From: an uncultured Treponema sp.
GTDB lineage: Bacteria; Spirochaetota; Spirochaetia; Treponematales; Treponemataceae
Assembly (NCBI GenBank): GCA_947167745.1
Contig: CAMVJE010000003.1
Span: 13,726-77,725 of the forward strand
Length of the DNA: 64,000 nucleotides
Reading direction: 5' to 3'
Shown here: positions 41,903 to 49,672 of the stretch, one piece after another
Numbering within the stretch: position 1 is the stretch's first letter
Layout: every line of letters starts with the position of its first letter
Translations under genes and position numbers: made by a program
The notes under the pieces: generated by a model
The model's input: only the letters and a program-made list of their open reading frames with translations
What the model was told of the DNA's origin: nothing
Databases searched by the model: none

Positions 41903-43156
41903 ATGAGAGTTGCTAGTAGAATATTTTTTTCATTTTTGCTTTGTGGGGGGATTTTCGGCTGTCACCGTGTTCAAGTCGAAAATAAGCAAAGTAGGAGATT
42001 TACCGTGGATACAAAAGTTATTGACCAGTACATTGATGATTTGATGACAAAATCAACTGCCGAAATTCCTGTTTGGAATATAGAGAAGGCGCGTGCCGGG
42101 TCAAAATCAGGTTGGGATTACATCGATGGTTGTATGATTATGGCTCTTCTTGAGCTTTATGACACAAGTAAAGACGAAAAATTCCTTAAATTTGCTGATT
42201 ACTACGAAGATTACCGAATCCATGATGACGGAACGATTGACGGATATTCAAAAGAAGCTTGGAATATCGACGAAATTAATGGTGGAAAGAATCTTTTCCC
42301 TCTTTATGCTCTCACCAAAAAAGAAAAATACAAGAAAGCCCTTGAAAAGCTTTACGAGCAGGTAAAAGAACAGCCCCGCACAAAGGAAGGAAATTTCTGG
42401 CACAAGGCAATTTATCCGAATCAGGTTTGGCTTGACGGTCTTTATATGGGACTTCCTTTCTACATGGAATATACAACAAATTTTGAGAACGGTAAAAACA
42501 AAGACGATATTTACAATCAGTTTTTCAATGTCGAGCAGATTATGAAAAATTCAGCTGACGGCTTGTATTTCCATTGTTTCGACAGCTCAAAAACAGCTTT
42601 CTGGTGTGACAAAAATACCGGCCTCTGCCAGAACTACTGGCTCCGCTCTCTTGGCTGGTTCAGCATGGCTATGCTTGACACTTTGAATCATGCTCCGGAC
42701 CGGGGCAGCGATAACTGGAATCATTTGAAGACAATGTTCATCAACTTGCAGGATGCAATGCTCCGCGTACAGGATAAAAGCGGTATGTGGTATCAGCTTC
42801 CGGCTCTTCCAGAGGTTGAGGGCAATTATCTTGAAACTTCAGGTACTGCAATATTTTCTTATTCTCTTTTGAAAGGCTTGCGCACTGGAATCTTGACTGG
42901 CACTCCAAACGAAAAAGAGTACAAGGCTGCTGGAATTAAGGCTTTTGAGGGAATTTGTGATAAATATCTCAAAACGGACAATGGCGTGCTTTCTTTGGGC
43001 GGAATCTGCCTCGTTGCAGGCTTAGGTCCTGAAAAGAACAAGCGCCGGGATGGAACCGTTGCTTATTACTTAAGCGAGCCAATCGTCCAGGACGATGCGA
43101 AAGGGGTCGGCCCATTTATCCTCGCGTATAATGAATATAAATTAATTCATAATTAA
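41903..43156 (+). CDS. GH105-like unsaturated glucuronyl/galacturonyl hydrolase, lipoprotein
   Basis: A 417-aa alpha/alpha-barrel hydrolase of the YteR/YesR (GH105) type, which removes the unsaturated uronic acid from rhamnogalacturonan or similar oligosaccharides. NQVWLDGLYMG gives the catalytic Asp178; SGWDYIDGCMIMALLELY and NYWLRSLGWFSMAMLD are typical. Unusually, the protein begins with a lipoprotein signal (GGIFGC, Cys20). No other pectin genes adjoin it. The last residues LIHN and the stop come from the AT-rich repeat that follows. Confidence 0.87.
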   Translation: MRVASRIFFSFLLCGGIFGCHRVQVENKQSRRFTVDTKVIDQYIDDLMTKSTAEIPVWNIEKARAGSKSGWDYIDGCMIMALLELYDTSKDEKFLKFADYYEDYRIHDDGTIDGYSKEAWNIDEINGGKNLFPLYALTKKEKYKKALEKLYEQVKEQPRTKEGNFWHKAIYPNQVWLDGLYMGLPFYMEYTTNFENGKNKDDIYNQFFNVEQIMKNSADGLYFHCFDSSKTAFWCDKNTGLCQNYWLRSLGWFSMAMLDTLNHAPDRGSDNWNHLKTMFINLQDAMLRVQDKSGMWYQLPALPEVEGNYLETSGTAIFSYSLLKGLRTGILTGTPNEKEYKAAGIKAFEGICDKYLKTDNGVLSLGGICLVAGLGPEKNKRRDGTVAYYLSEPIVQDDAKGVGPFILAYNEYKLIHN

Positions 43157-43214
43157 GAATGCACAATGCATAATTAGTAGAAGAAACTTTTCTGCAATTA
43201 TGCATTATGAATTA
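43143..43214. repeat. AT-rich inverted repeat (TAATTCATAAT family), copy 1
   Basis: The left arm (43143-43175) and the right arm (43196-43214) are complementary: the right arm reads TAATTCATAATGCATAATT on the minus strand, and the left arm is the same with 13 nt inserted. It lies between the convergent GH105 and pgeF genes and supplies the end of the former. Confidence 0.7.
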
Positions 43215-44153
43215 CACATTCATCATTATAAAAGCGGCTTGAACTGTCATCGAGCGGCTTCTTGTGTCTGCGTCAATCTGGGGCGGAAGAAATGCGGCCT
43301 GTCTTCTGAATGAGCCGAATATATATTCTCCGTCTGTAAATTTTGTGCAGCAGGTACAGTCTTCTGCTACAACGATGTTTTCTTCTTTAATGCCTGCATC
43401 TTTTAAGACGAAAAGATTAGCTTGAGTGAGCGAGAGTTGATATGGTAAACGTTTCATTAAAGCGGCTTCTTCTTCGCTGATTGGATTTTCTGCCTTTTTT
43501 ATGCATTTTTCTCCGAAATTTTCAGTGAAATAATTTGCCCGCTCGCTGTCTATGAAATAGCAGCAGTTTCCTATGTGTGGGCCGATTGCAGCCAGAATGT
43601 CTTCAGGCTTTGAGCCGAATTCTTCCTGCAGTTTTTTTACGCCATTTTTTACGATACCTGTTCCCTTCCAGCCTGAGTGAAAGGCACCTATTGCTTTATT
43701 TTTTTTGTCGTAGAGAAAAATTGGAACACAGTCGGCAACAGTGACGGTTGGTACCAGAAGGGGATTCTTTGTGATGAGTCCGTCGCCCCTTAAATCTTTT
43801 GTGTCGCCTTCAAACTTTGTTACATAAACATCTTTTGAGTGAATGAGTTCAATGGGGGAAATTTTCAGTTTGCAGTCACAAATTCCTTCTGAACTTGAAC
43901 AGTTTCCTGAGCAGACGGGCTTTTTGAGTTCGGAGAGGATTTTATTGAGGCTGTTTTGCCGGTTTTCGTTGCTTTCATTCCAGCGGAAGCGCATGGAGCC
44001 GGCCTTCAAAAGAGTCATTCCCCAGAGAGCGTGCTTTTCGCTGGCCGTGGATTTTAGTGGCGAAGCATTTTCGTAAAAAGGGAGAAGAACATATTCAGCG
44101 TTTTGACAAGAATGCCTTTCAAGCTCTTTTTGGACGGAAATAATGTTTATCAT
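43212..44153 (-). CDS. pgeF: Peptidoglycan editing factor PgeF (YfiH/laccase-domain)
   Basis: A 313-aa member of the Cu-oxidase-4/YfiH family, which cleaves wrong peptides from cell-wall precursors; it was earlier called a polyphenol oxidase. TVTVADCVPIFLYD, GAFHSGWKGTGIVKNGV and GPHIGNCCYFI hold the conserved His/Cys metal ligands. A Cys-rich segment, CSGNCSSSEGICDC (about 98-111), is not usual for the family. It overlaps the upstream hypothetical gene by 4 bp, so the two are coupled. Confidence 0.88.
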   Translation of the reverse strand: MINIISVQKELERHSCQNAEYVLLPFYENASPLKSTASEKHALWGMTLLKAGSMRFRWNESNENRQNSLNKILSELKKPVCSGNCSSSEGICDCKLKISPIELIHSKDVYVTKFEGDTKDLRGDGLITKNPLLVPTVTVADCVPIFLYDKKNKAIGAFHSGWKGTGIVKNGVKKLQEEFGSKPEDILAAIGPHIGNCCYFIDSERANYFTENFGEKCIKKAENPISEEEAALMKRLPYQLSLTQANLFVLKDAGIKEENIVVAEDCTCCTKFTDGEYIFGSFRRQAAFLPPQIDADTRSRSMTVQAAFIMMNV

Positions 44154-45850
44154 TTTGAACGCTGCTTATCCAGACTTTCAATCTCAATTACAAGGTTGAG
44201 GGCACTTTCTATCAGGTTTTTGGAAAGTTCAATTCTTTTGAGGAATGGCTCGTTGTTTTTGTCCTTCATGGAATTGAGATTCTTTACCGTATCGAAGCGA
44301 GGGTCTTTTGAAAGTCCCAGAACTCCATAGAGGACTTTTAGAATCTGGCGGGCTGAATCCCCAAAGCGGTGAATGAGTGTTGATACATCAGATTCGAGAG
44401 TTCGAATCATCTGATCAACCTTGTTCTGAGCCTGAATAGTGCGTGATTTGTCTTCACGAATCTTGTTGAACATGGCACCAGTTTCGCCGTTGATTGAAAG
44501 CCTGCGAGAGAGTGATTGAAAAGAAATTGAAAGTTGAACCATAGCATTGAATGCTTCGTTTAACATGACATGGTTTTCTTCTTTGTTGAATGCACCCTGC
44601 ACCAGAAGAGTCTTTAAGTCAAGCTCGCATACAGGAAACTTTTCTGTAATGAACCAGTTTAAGAAACTAAGAGTTGATTCGTAGGAAAAATGTATGCCTC
44701 CCCATAGTTCTTCCCATGGGCGTTCCGGAAATCGTGGAAATGAGTCAAGGTCAAAATTTGTTTTGAGGGTAAGGAGTAAAGCCTGTCTTTTACAGTCACT
44801 TTCCCATGAAATCCATTTCTGGTCAAAAATTTTCTTCAAGGCATTTTTGTATTTAACGAACCAGTCTTCTCCAGCTGAGAATACCTCAGTTCGCCATTCC
44901 CAATTGTTATGGATAAGGCATGATAGTGAGCGAATCGGAACGCTGGACATGAATAATTGTAGCAAACCAAGGTTAGAATGGGCTTTAGATAAAAATTCAC
45001 CGGCTTCACGCCCAGTTTCTTCATCTGATGAGCGTCTGGAATTGCGGATGGCGAACATGTAAAGTGCTTCGAGAAATTCATCGGGAATGTCGATAGAACT
45101 GCATAAGTTTTTGGCAAATGTATCAACTTCAGATTCAACTTGCGTAAAGGGGCAGGAATATCCGTCTTCACTTGTTGCTGTAAAGAATGTGAGGAATCTG
45201 CTGAAAGATAAACGGGTAAACTGTTTGAGCCACTCGCAGGCTTTTGCGGCCTGATACATGCGGGCTTTTTCAATCTGAGGTATGTTATTAAAAATCTCTT
45301 CCATGTTACGAAGAAGAGAACTTCGCTGGTCAGGTTTGATGACGGGTGTAACTGGATTTGAGTATGGGTCGACTTCAGCTGCTATTTCAGAGGTGATTTC
45401 AGGCATTACAAGAGAGCTTAAGTAGACATAGAAAGATCCGTCGTCATCTTCAAGGGAAATGAAGTAGGGGCGAAAGAAATCAGCACAGGCTTTAAGCTCA
45501 GTAAGACGGTCGTAAAAAGGTGAAAGCAGTTTGCCTTTTTTTGAACTAATGATTCCAGGAAAGTTTTTTTCGATGTAATGGCTGATTTCTGAAAGTTTCA
45601 ATTCATTGTAGATGGTTTTTTGTGTAGTGTTTGATAAAATTGCCTTGAGCCATACAATGAATTTGATGAAAAATGATTCATTTTTTATCCGGATTTCAAA
45701 AGGCTCTGATATATCGTCGACTTTTTCTTCTACCGGGTGCAGGGGGGAAGTCGTTTCACCATTTGCAGACTGCATCTGGTTCAAAATGCTCTGCCTTTCT
45801 TCATCAGAAATTCCTGTTACCATGCGCTCAAAAGAATCTTGTTTCACCAT
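44150..45850 (-). CDS. Spirochaete-specific hypothetical protein (DUF5312-like)
   Basis: A 566-aa soluble-looking protein with long helical stretches and no signal peptide. Its length and style resemble a spirochaete-restricted family I recall as DUF5312, but I cannot confirm this by search. No catalytic motif is visible. TAGAAT lies 7 nt before the ATG and no Shine-Dalgarno is present. It heads a two-gene operon with pgeF, to which it is joined by an ATGA overlap. Confidence 0.7.
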   Translation of the reverse strand: MVKQDSFERMVTGISDEERQSILNQMQSANGETTSPLHPVEEKVDDISEPFEIRIKNESFFIKFIVWLKAILSNTTQKTIYNELKLSEISHYIEKNFPGIISSKKGKLLSPFYDRLTELKACADFFRPYFISLEDDDGSFYVYLSSLVMPEITSEIAAEVDPYSNPVTPVIKPDQRSSLLRNMEEIFNNIPQIEKARMYQAAKACEWLKQFTRLSFSRFLTFFTATSEDGYSCPFTQVESEVDTFAKNLCSSIDIPDEFLEALYMFAIRNSRRSSDEETGREAGEFLSKAHSNLGLLQLFMSSVPIRSLSCLIHNNWEWRTEVFSAGEDWFVKYKNALKKIFDQKWISWESDCKRQALLLTLKTNFDLDSFPRFPERPWEELWGGIHFSYESTLSFLNWFITEKFPVCELDLKTLLVQGAFNKEENHVMLNEAFNAMVQLSISFQSLSRRLSINGETGAMFNKIREDKSRTIQAQNKVDQMIRTLESDVSTLIHRFGDSARQILKVLYGVLGLSKDPRFDTVKNLNSMKDKNNEPFLKRIELSKNLIESALNLVIEIESLDKQRSK

Positions 45851-45857
45851 GGTGAAT

Positions 45858-45863
45858 ATTCTA
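45858..45863 (-). promoter_or_regulatory. -10 TAGAAT of the 45850 hypothetical gene, leaderless type
   Basis: On the minus strand TATAGAAT ends 7 nt (ATTCACC) before the ATG at 45850. Confidence 0.45.
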
Positions 45864-45890
45864 TAGAAAAACGCTTCTTATAACAAGAAA

Positions 45891-45914
45891 AAACCGCCCT
45901 AAGGCGGGCGGTTT
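45891..45914 (-). terminator. Intrinsic terminator of leuB
   Basis: AAACCGCCC (45891-45899) pairs perfectly with GGGCGGTTT (45906-45914). On the minus strand it is followed by TTTCTTG, and it lies 17 nt downstream of the leuB stop. Confidence 0.85.
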
Positions 45915-45930
45915 GAAAGATTGTAGAAAA

Positions 45931-47025
45931 TTATTTGTTGAGTTCTGCTACGACAAGCTCGCCCATTTTTTTGGTGCCGACGAGTTTGCCCTGAGCCTTA
46001 ACTTCAGCCATATGGCTTCCTGCGATGTCGCCTGTTCGCCAGCCTGCGTCGAGAACTGCGTTTACGGCGTCTTCGATAGCCTTAGCCTCTGTCTCAAGCT
46101 TGAATGAGTAGCGGAGGAGCATTGCGGCAGAAAGAATCGTTGCCAGAGGGTTTGCGATGTCTTTTCCTGCGATGTCTGGGGCTGAACCGTGGATTGGCTC
46201 GTAAAGACCTGGGCCTGTTCCGTCGCCCAAAGAAGCTGAAGCCAGCATACCGATTGAGCCTGTTACCTGGCTTGCCTCGTCAGTGAGGATGTCGCCGAAC
46301 ATGTTGCTTGTGGCAATGACATCGAACTGGCGTGGAGCGCGAACCATCTGCATTGCGGCATTGTCGATGTAGAGGAAGTCAAGGGTGATGTCCTTGTATT
46401 CCTCGTGGACTTTTTCTGCCACAGCGCGCCAGAGGCGGCTTGAGTTGAGGATGTTTGCCTTGTCAACTACAGTGAGGTGCTTTTTGCGGTTCTTTGCGAA
46501 TTCAAAGCCCATGCGGACGATTCGCTCGATTTCTGCCCATGTGTATTTTTCTGTGTCCCATGCTGTTTTTCCGTCTGCGCTGGTTCCGCGTTCACCGAAG
46601 TAGATGCCGCCTGTAAGCTCGCGGACAACGAGAATATCAAGACCCTCGCCGACGATTTCGTCTTTGAGTGGGCAGGCATCTTTAAGCTGCTTCCACATAA
46701 CTGCCGGGCGGAGATTTGCGAAAACCTTCATGCCGCCGCGAAGACCGAGAAGTGCCTTTTCCGGGCGGATTTCTGGAGCAACATTGTCCCATTTTGGACC
46801 GCCGACGGCTCCGAGAAGAGTTGCGTCGCTGTTGAGACAGATGTCAAGCTGATCCTGTGGGAGAGGTTTTCCCCATTTGTCGATGGCAGCGCCACCAGCG
46901 ATTACATTTTTGTATGTCCATTTGTGACCGTATTTTTTTGCGATAGCGTCAAGAACATTGACTGCCTCTGCAACAACATCAGGACCGATTCCGTCACCGG
47001 GAATCAAAGCGATTGTTTTTTCCAT
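45931..47025 (-). CDS. leuB: 3-isopropylmalate dehydrogenase
   Basis: A 364-aa NAD-dependent oxidative decarboxylase of leucine synthesis, which also acts on beta-methylmalate in the citramalate path to isoleucine. LIPGDGIGPDVV, ELTGGIYFG (substrate specificity for isopropylmalate), TVVDKANILNSSRLW, NMFGDILTDEASQVTGSIGM and GSAPDIAGKDIANPLA are all present. GAGGA precedes the ATG. A short dyad GCCGA/TCGGC (47051-47066) lies in the 5' region. No leuACD genes are near. Confidence 0.95.
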   Translation of the reverse strand: MEKTIALIPGDGIGPDVVAEAVNVLDAIAKKYGHKWTYKNVIAGGAAIDKWGKPLPQDQLDICLNSDATLLGAVGGPKWDNVAPEIRPEKALLGLRGGMKVFANLRPAVMWKQLKDACPLKDEIVGEGLDILVVRELTGGIYFGERGTSADGKTAWDTEKYTWAEIERIVRMGFEFAKNRKKHLTVVDKANILNSSRLWRAVAEKVHEEYKDITLDFLYIDNAAMQMVRAPRQFDVIATSNMFGDILTDEASQVTGSIGMLASASLGDGTGPGLYEPIHGSAPDIAGKDIANPLATILSAAMLLRYSFKLETEAKAIEDAVNAVLDAGWRTGDIAGSHMAEVKAQGKLVGTKKMGELVVAELNK

Positions 47026-47149
47026 TTTCGTTCCTCTTGATTTATTGTCAGCCGAAATGACTCGGCATCTTAATTACGGATTTTATTATAGTGAGATGAT
47101 TATATTGCGTAAAGTGAGATATTTTTAATATGGTAGTGATTTTTTTGCA

Positions 47150-47179
47150 TTGTCAAAAAGTCTTATTCCTTATTATATT
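47150..47179 (+). promoter_or_regulatory. Sigma-70-type promoter of the flavin reductase gene
   Basis: TTGTCA (47150-47155) is followed after 18 nt by TATATT (47174-47179). A short leader with AGGAG (47188-47192) then leads to the ATG at 47198, so this is a normal leadered transcript. Confidence 0.5.
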
Positions 47180-47197
47180 TATTACATAGGAGTTTTT

Positions 47198-47752
47198 ATG
47201 GAAATTGATTCAAAGAATGCAGTGATTGTGCCTGAGGGAGTTTTTATTATCGGAACTTATGACGAGAATGGCGTTCCCAATGCCATGAATGCGGCTTGGG
47301 GAATCCAGTCTGATTATGAGGAAATCGCGCTTTTCCTTGCCCAGCACAAAACCACCGAAAATCTTAAAAAGACGGGAGCCTTTACGGTTGCTTTTGCCAC
47401 AAAGAACACTGTTCAGATTTCGGACTATTTCGGTATTGAATCTGGCGCGGATGTGAACAAAATCGAAAAAGCCGGGGTTCATGTGCACAAGAGCGCGAAT
47501 GTAAATGCACCGATTATCGAGGAATATCCTCTGGTTCTTGAGTGTGAGGTTACCGAATGGGACGAGAAGCGGGAGATGCTTAGGGGAAAAATCGTTGCCC
47601 AGCAGGCGGACGAGTCAATCCTTACTGACGGTAAGGTCGATTTGGGAAAACTCCAGCCGATTATGTACGACGCTTCTTTCCATGTTTATCGGGTAATCGG
47701 TGAAGTCGTGGGAAACGCTTTTAAAGACGGGCTTGCGATTAAAAACAAATAA
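47198..47752 (+). CDS. Flavin reductase-like FMN-binding protein
   Basis: A 184-aa split-barrel flavoprotein of the flavin-reductase/FMN-binding family. IIGTYDENGVPNAMNAAW, the SDYEEIALFLAQHKTTENL core and VPKSANVNAP-like HKSANVNAPIIEEYPL give the fold. It may hold FMN and act on an unknown substrate. The ATG at 47198 follows AGGAG; a longer frame from 47150 includes the promoter. The pyruvyl-transferase gene begins 21 nt downstream. Confidence 0.85.
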   Translation: MEIDSKNAVIVPEGVFIIGTYDENGVPNAMNAAWGIQSDYEEIALFLAQHKTTENLKKTGAFTVAFATKNTVQISDYFGIESGADVNKIEKAGVHVHKSANVNAPIIEEYPLVLECEVTEWDEKREMLRGKIVAQQADESILTDGKVDLGKLQPIMYDASFHVYRVIGEVVGNAFKDGLAIKNK

Positions 47753-47773
47753 AATTCTAAGGAAAAACTTTGG

Positions 47774-48832
47774 ATGCAGAAAGTCGTGGTTTTCAATCTT
47801 GTTAACAGCAGTAATTGTGGAGACAAGATTATTGCACAAAGTCTTAAGAGTCATTTTGAAACGAAATTTTCGGTACTAAGCCGAGATATTCTTGGAAATC
47901 AGTCTGACTCTGGATTTTACTCTGTTCGGCGACGGTTTTCTGCGTTCATCGTTCCGATTCTTCCTCGCTTTTTTAGGCACTTTCTGGTTCGCTTCTGTGC
48001 TTTTTTCAAATTCAGGATTATAAAGTCTGCGTTCTACACTTCTTCCGTTCGTGCTTCTGATTTTGTCGTCATCGGGGGCGGTCAGCTTTTCCGTGATAAT
48101 GATTCTTATATGCCTTGTGCCTTAGATTCTCTCTTTCGTGCGATTCAAAAATATGAAAAACCTTTCTTCGTTCTTGGATGTGGCGCGTCTGGATTTTTAA
48201 GTCCGTACGCAAAAAAAGTCTTCAAGCGGATTTTTGAAAGTCATTTGAACAAAAAGAGCATTTTTCGCGATGAGAATTCGATTCAGATTCTTCAAAAAAA
48301 CGGAATCACGGGGAATTTTTCTTTTGCTCCCGACCTTGCCTTTGCGCTTGGTTTTAAGAATCATGCGGAAAGCGGTGATTTTTTTGGTATTTGCGTGACA
48401 TCACCGCGTACGATTTTATACTATGGAAGAGAAAGTTGGAAAAAATCAGCGAAAATCATCTCAAAAAGAATTCTTGAAGCGGTAGAAGAGAAAATTGCGG
48501 GTGAGCAGAAAATCCTCATTTTCTGCAATGGAAATCCTGAGGATTTTTTCTTTGCGAAATTGCTTGTTAAAAAGATTCAGAAAAAATATCCTCATAAAGA
48601 ATTCCTGTTTGCCCCCCGTCCGAAAAGTCCCGCTGATTTGGAAAATCTTTTGTCGCATTGTCGGAATGTTTTCTCATACAGAATGCATGTTGCAATTCTC
48701 TGCGCGCTTCTTAAAATTCCCTGTGAACTTGAGCGGTGGGATTCAAAAACGGACGGATTGAGTTTTGACGAAAAGACGACGGAACGGAATATTCTTGCGG
48801 CGAAGTCAGTTTTTTCTTTTGGTGATTTTTGA
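47774..48832 (+). CDS. Polysaccharide pyruvyl transferase family protein
   Basis: A 352-aa CsaB/PssK-like enzyme that adds pyruvyl ketals to cell-surface glycans. The N-terminus VVVFNLVNSSNCGDKIIAQS, VIGGGQLFRDND, and the late FAPRPKSPADLENLLSHC and SYRMHVAILCALLKIP match the family's GT-B-like fold. AAGGAA lies about 10 nt before the ATG. It appears to be co-transcribed with the flavin reductase. The acceptor is not evident. Confidence 0.83.
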   Translation: MQKVVVFNLVNSSNCGDKIIAQSLKSHFETKFSVLSRDILGNQSDSGFYSVRRRFSAFIVPILPRFFRHFLVRFCAFFKFRIIKSAFYTSSVRASDFVVIGGGQLFRDNDSYMPCALDSLFRAIQKYEKPFFVLGCGASGFLSPYAKKVFKRIFESHLNKKSIFRDENSIQILQKNGITGNFSFAPDLAFALGFKNHAESGDFFGICVTSPRTILYYGRESWKKSAKIISKRILEAVEEKIAGEQKILIFCNGNPEDFFFAKLLVKKIQKKYPHKEFLFAPRPKSPADLENLLSHCRNVFSYRMHVAILCALLKIPCELERWDSKTDGLSFDEKTTERNILAAKSVFSFGDF

Positions 48833-48875
48833 TACAATAAATTTGTTTTGGGATTTTTATTCAAGGAGAATCTTT

Positions 48876-49562
48876 ATGGAAGATTATAAGAAAGAATTCA
48901 TCGACTTTATGGTTGAGTGCAATGTGCTTAAATTCGGCAGCTTCACATTGAAGAGCGGGCGACAGTCTCCCTTCTTTATGAACGCCGGAGCCTATGTAAC
49001 GGGAAGCCAGCTTAAGCGACTGGGAGAATTTTACGCAAAGGCCATTCACGACAATTTCGGCGATGATTTTGACGTTTTCTTTGGCCCGGCATACAAGGGA
49101 ATCCCTTTGGCCGTGGTGACGGCAGTGGCTTATTCTGAGCTTTACGGAAAGGAAGTAAAATATTGTTCTGACCGAAAGGAAGCCAAAGACCATGGAGCCG
49201 ACAAGGGCGACCTCTTGGGCTACAAAATCAAGGACGGCGACCGGGTTGTAATCATCGAGGATGTCACCACCAGCGGAAAGTCCATCGAAGAGACTTACCC
49301 TAAAATCAAGGCTCAGGAAGAAAAAGAAGGTGCGATTAAAATCGTGGGCGAGATTGTTTCCCTTAACCGCATGGAAAAAGCCCCCGACTCAGAAAAAGCC
49401 GCGCTGGATGTAATCAGCGAAAAATACGGCTTCCCTGCCAGGGCAATCGTCAGCATGAATGAAGTGGTCGATGCCCTCTACACTAATGGCGATAAAAAAA
49501 TCATCACCGACGAGATTAAGGCCGAAATCGACAGATACTACGAGATTTACAGGGCGAAATAG
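48876..49562 (+). CDS. pyrE: Orotate phosphoribosyltransferase
   Basis: A 228-aa enzyme that joins orotate and PRPP to make OMP in pyrimidine synthesis. FTLKSGRQSPFFMNAG, FGPAYKGIPLAV, KYCSDRKEAKDHG and the PRPP loop VVIIEDVTTSGKSIEE are clear. The ATG at 48876 is chosen because AAGGAG lies 9 nt upstream; a frame open from 48765 would overlap the previous gene. A bidirectional terminator follows. Confidence 0.94.
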   Translation: MEDYKKEFIDFMVECNVLKFGSFTLKSGRQSPFFMNAGAYVTGSQLKRLGEFYAKAIHDNFGDDFDVFFGPAYKGIPLAVVTAVAYSELYGKEVKYCSDRKEAKDHGADKGDLLGYKIKDGDRVVIIEDVTTSGKSIEETYPKIKAQEEKEGAIKIVGEIVSLNRMEKAPDSEKAALDVISEKYGFPARAIVSMNEVVDALYTNGDKKIITDEIKAEIDRYYEIYRAK

Positions 49563-49672
49563 TTAATTCATAATTCACAATGCACAATAAAAAAGGGACA
49601 TTGGTCGCTTCGCATTGAAGTGTACCTATGTCCCTTTTTTTACAATTAAGCATTATGCATTAAGAATTGATT
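49562..49672. repeat. AT-rich inverted repeat (TAATTCATAAT family), copy 2
   Basis: Arms at 49562-49588 and about 49643-49670 carry TTAATTCATAATTCACAATG and complementary GCATTATGCATTAAGAATTG. They surround a strong terminator. The right arm codes for the last residues and stop codon of the SulP gene. Confidence 0.68.
49589..49640. terminator. Bidirectional terminator between pyrE and the SulP gene
   Basis: AAAAAAGGGACA (49589-49600) pairs perfectly with TGTCCCTTTTTT (49629-49640), with inner stems GGT/ACC and CTTC/GAAG. A T-run ends the stem on both strands, which suits the two convergent genes. Confidence 0.88.

Noticed and set aside
46477..47040. A 187-codon plus-strand frame opposite leuB
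   Set aside because: leuB is fully supported by motifs; the antisense frame is Cys-rich noise.
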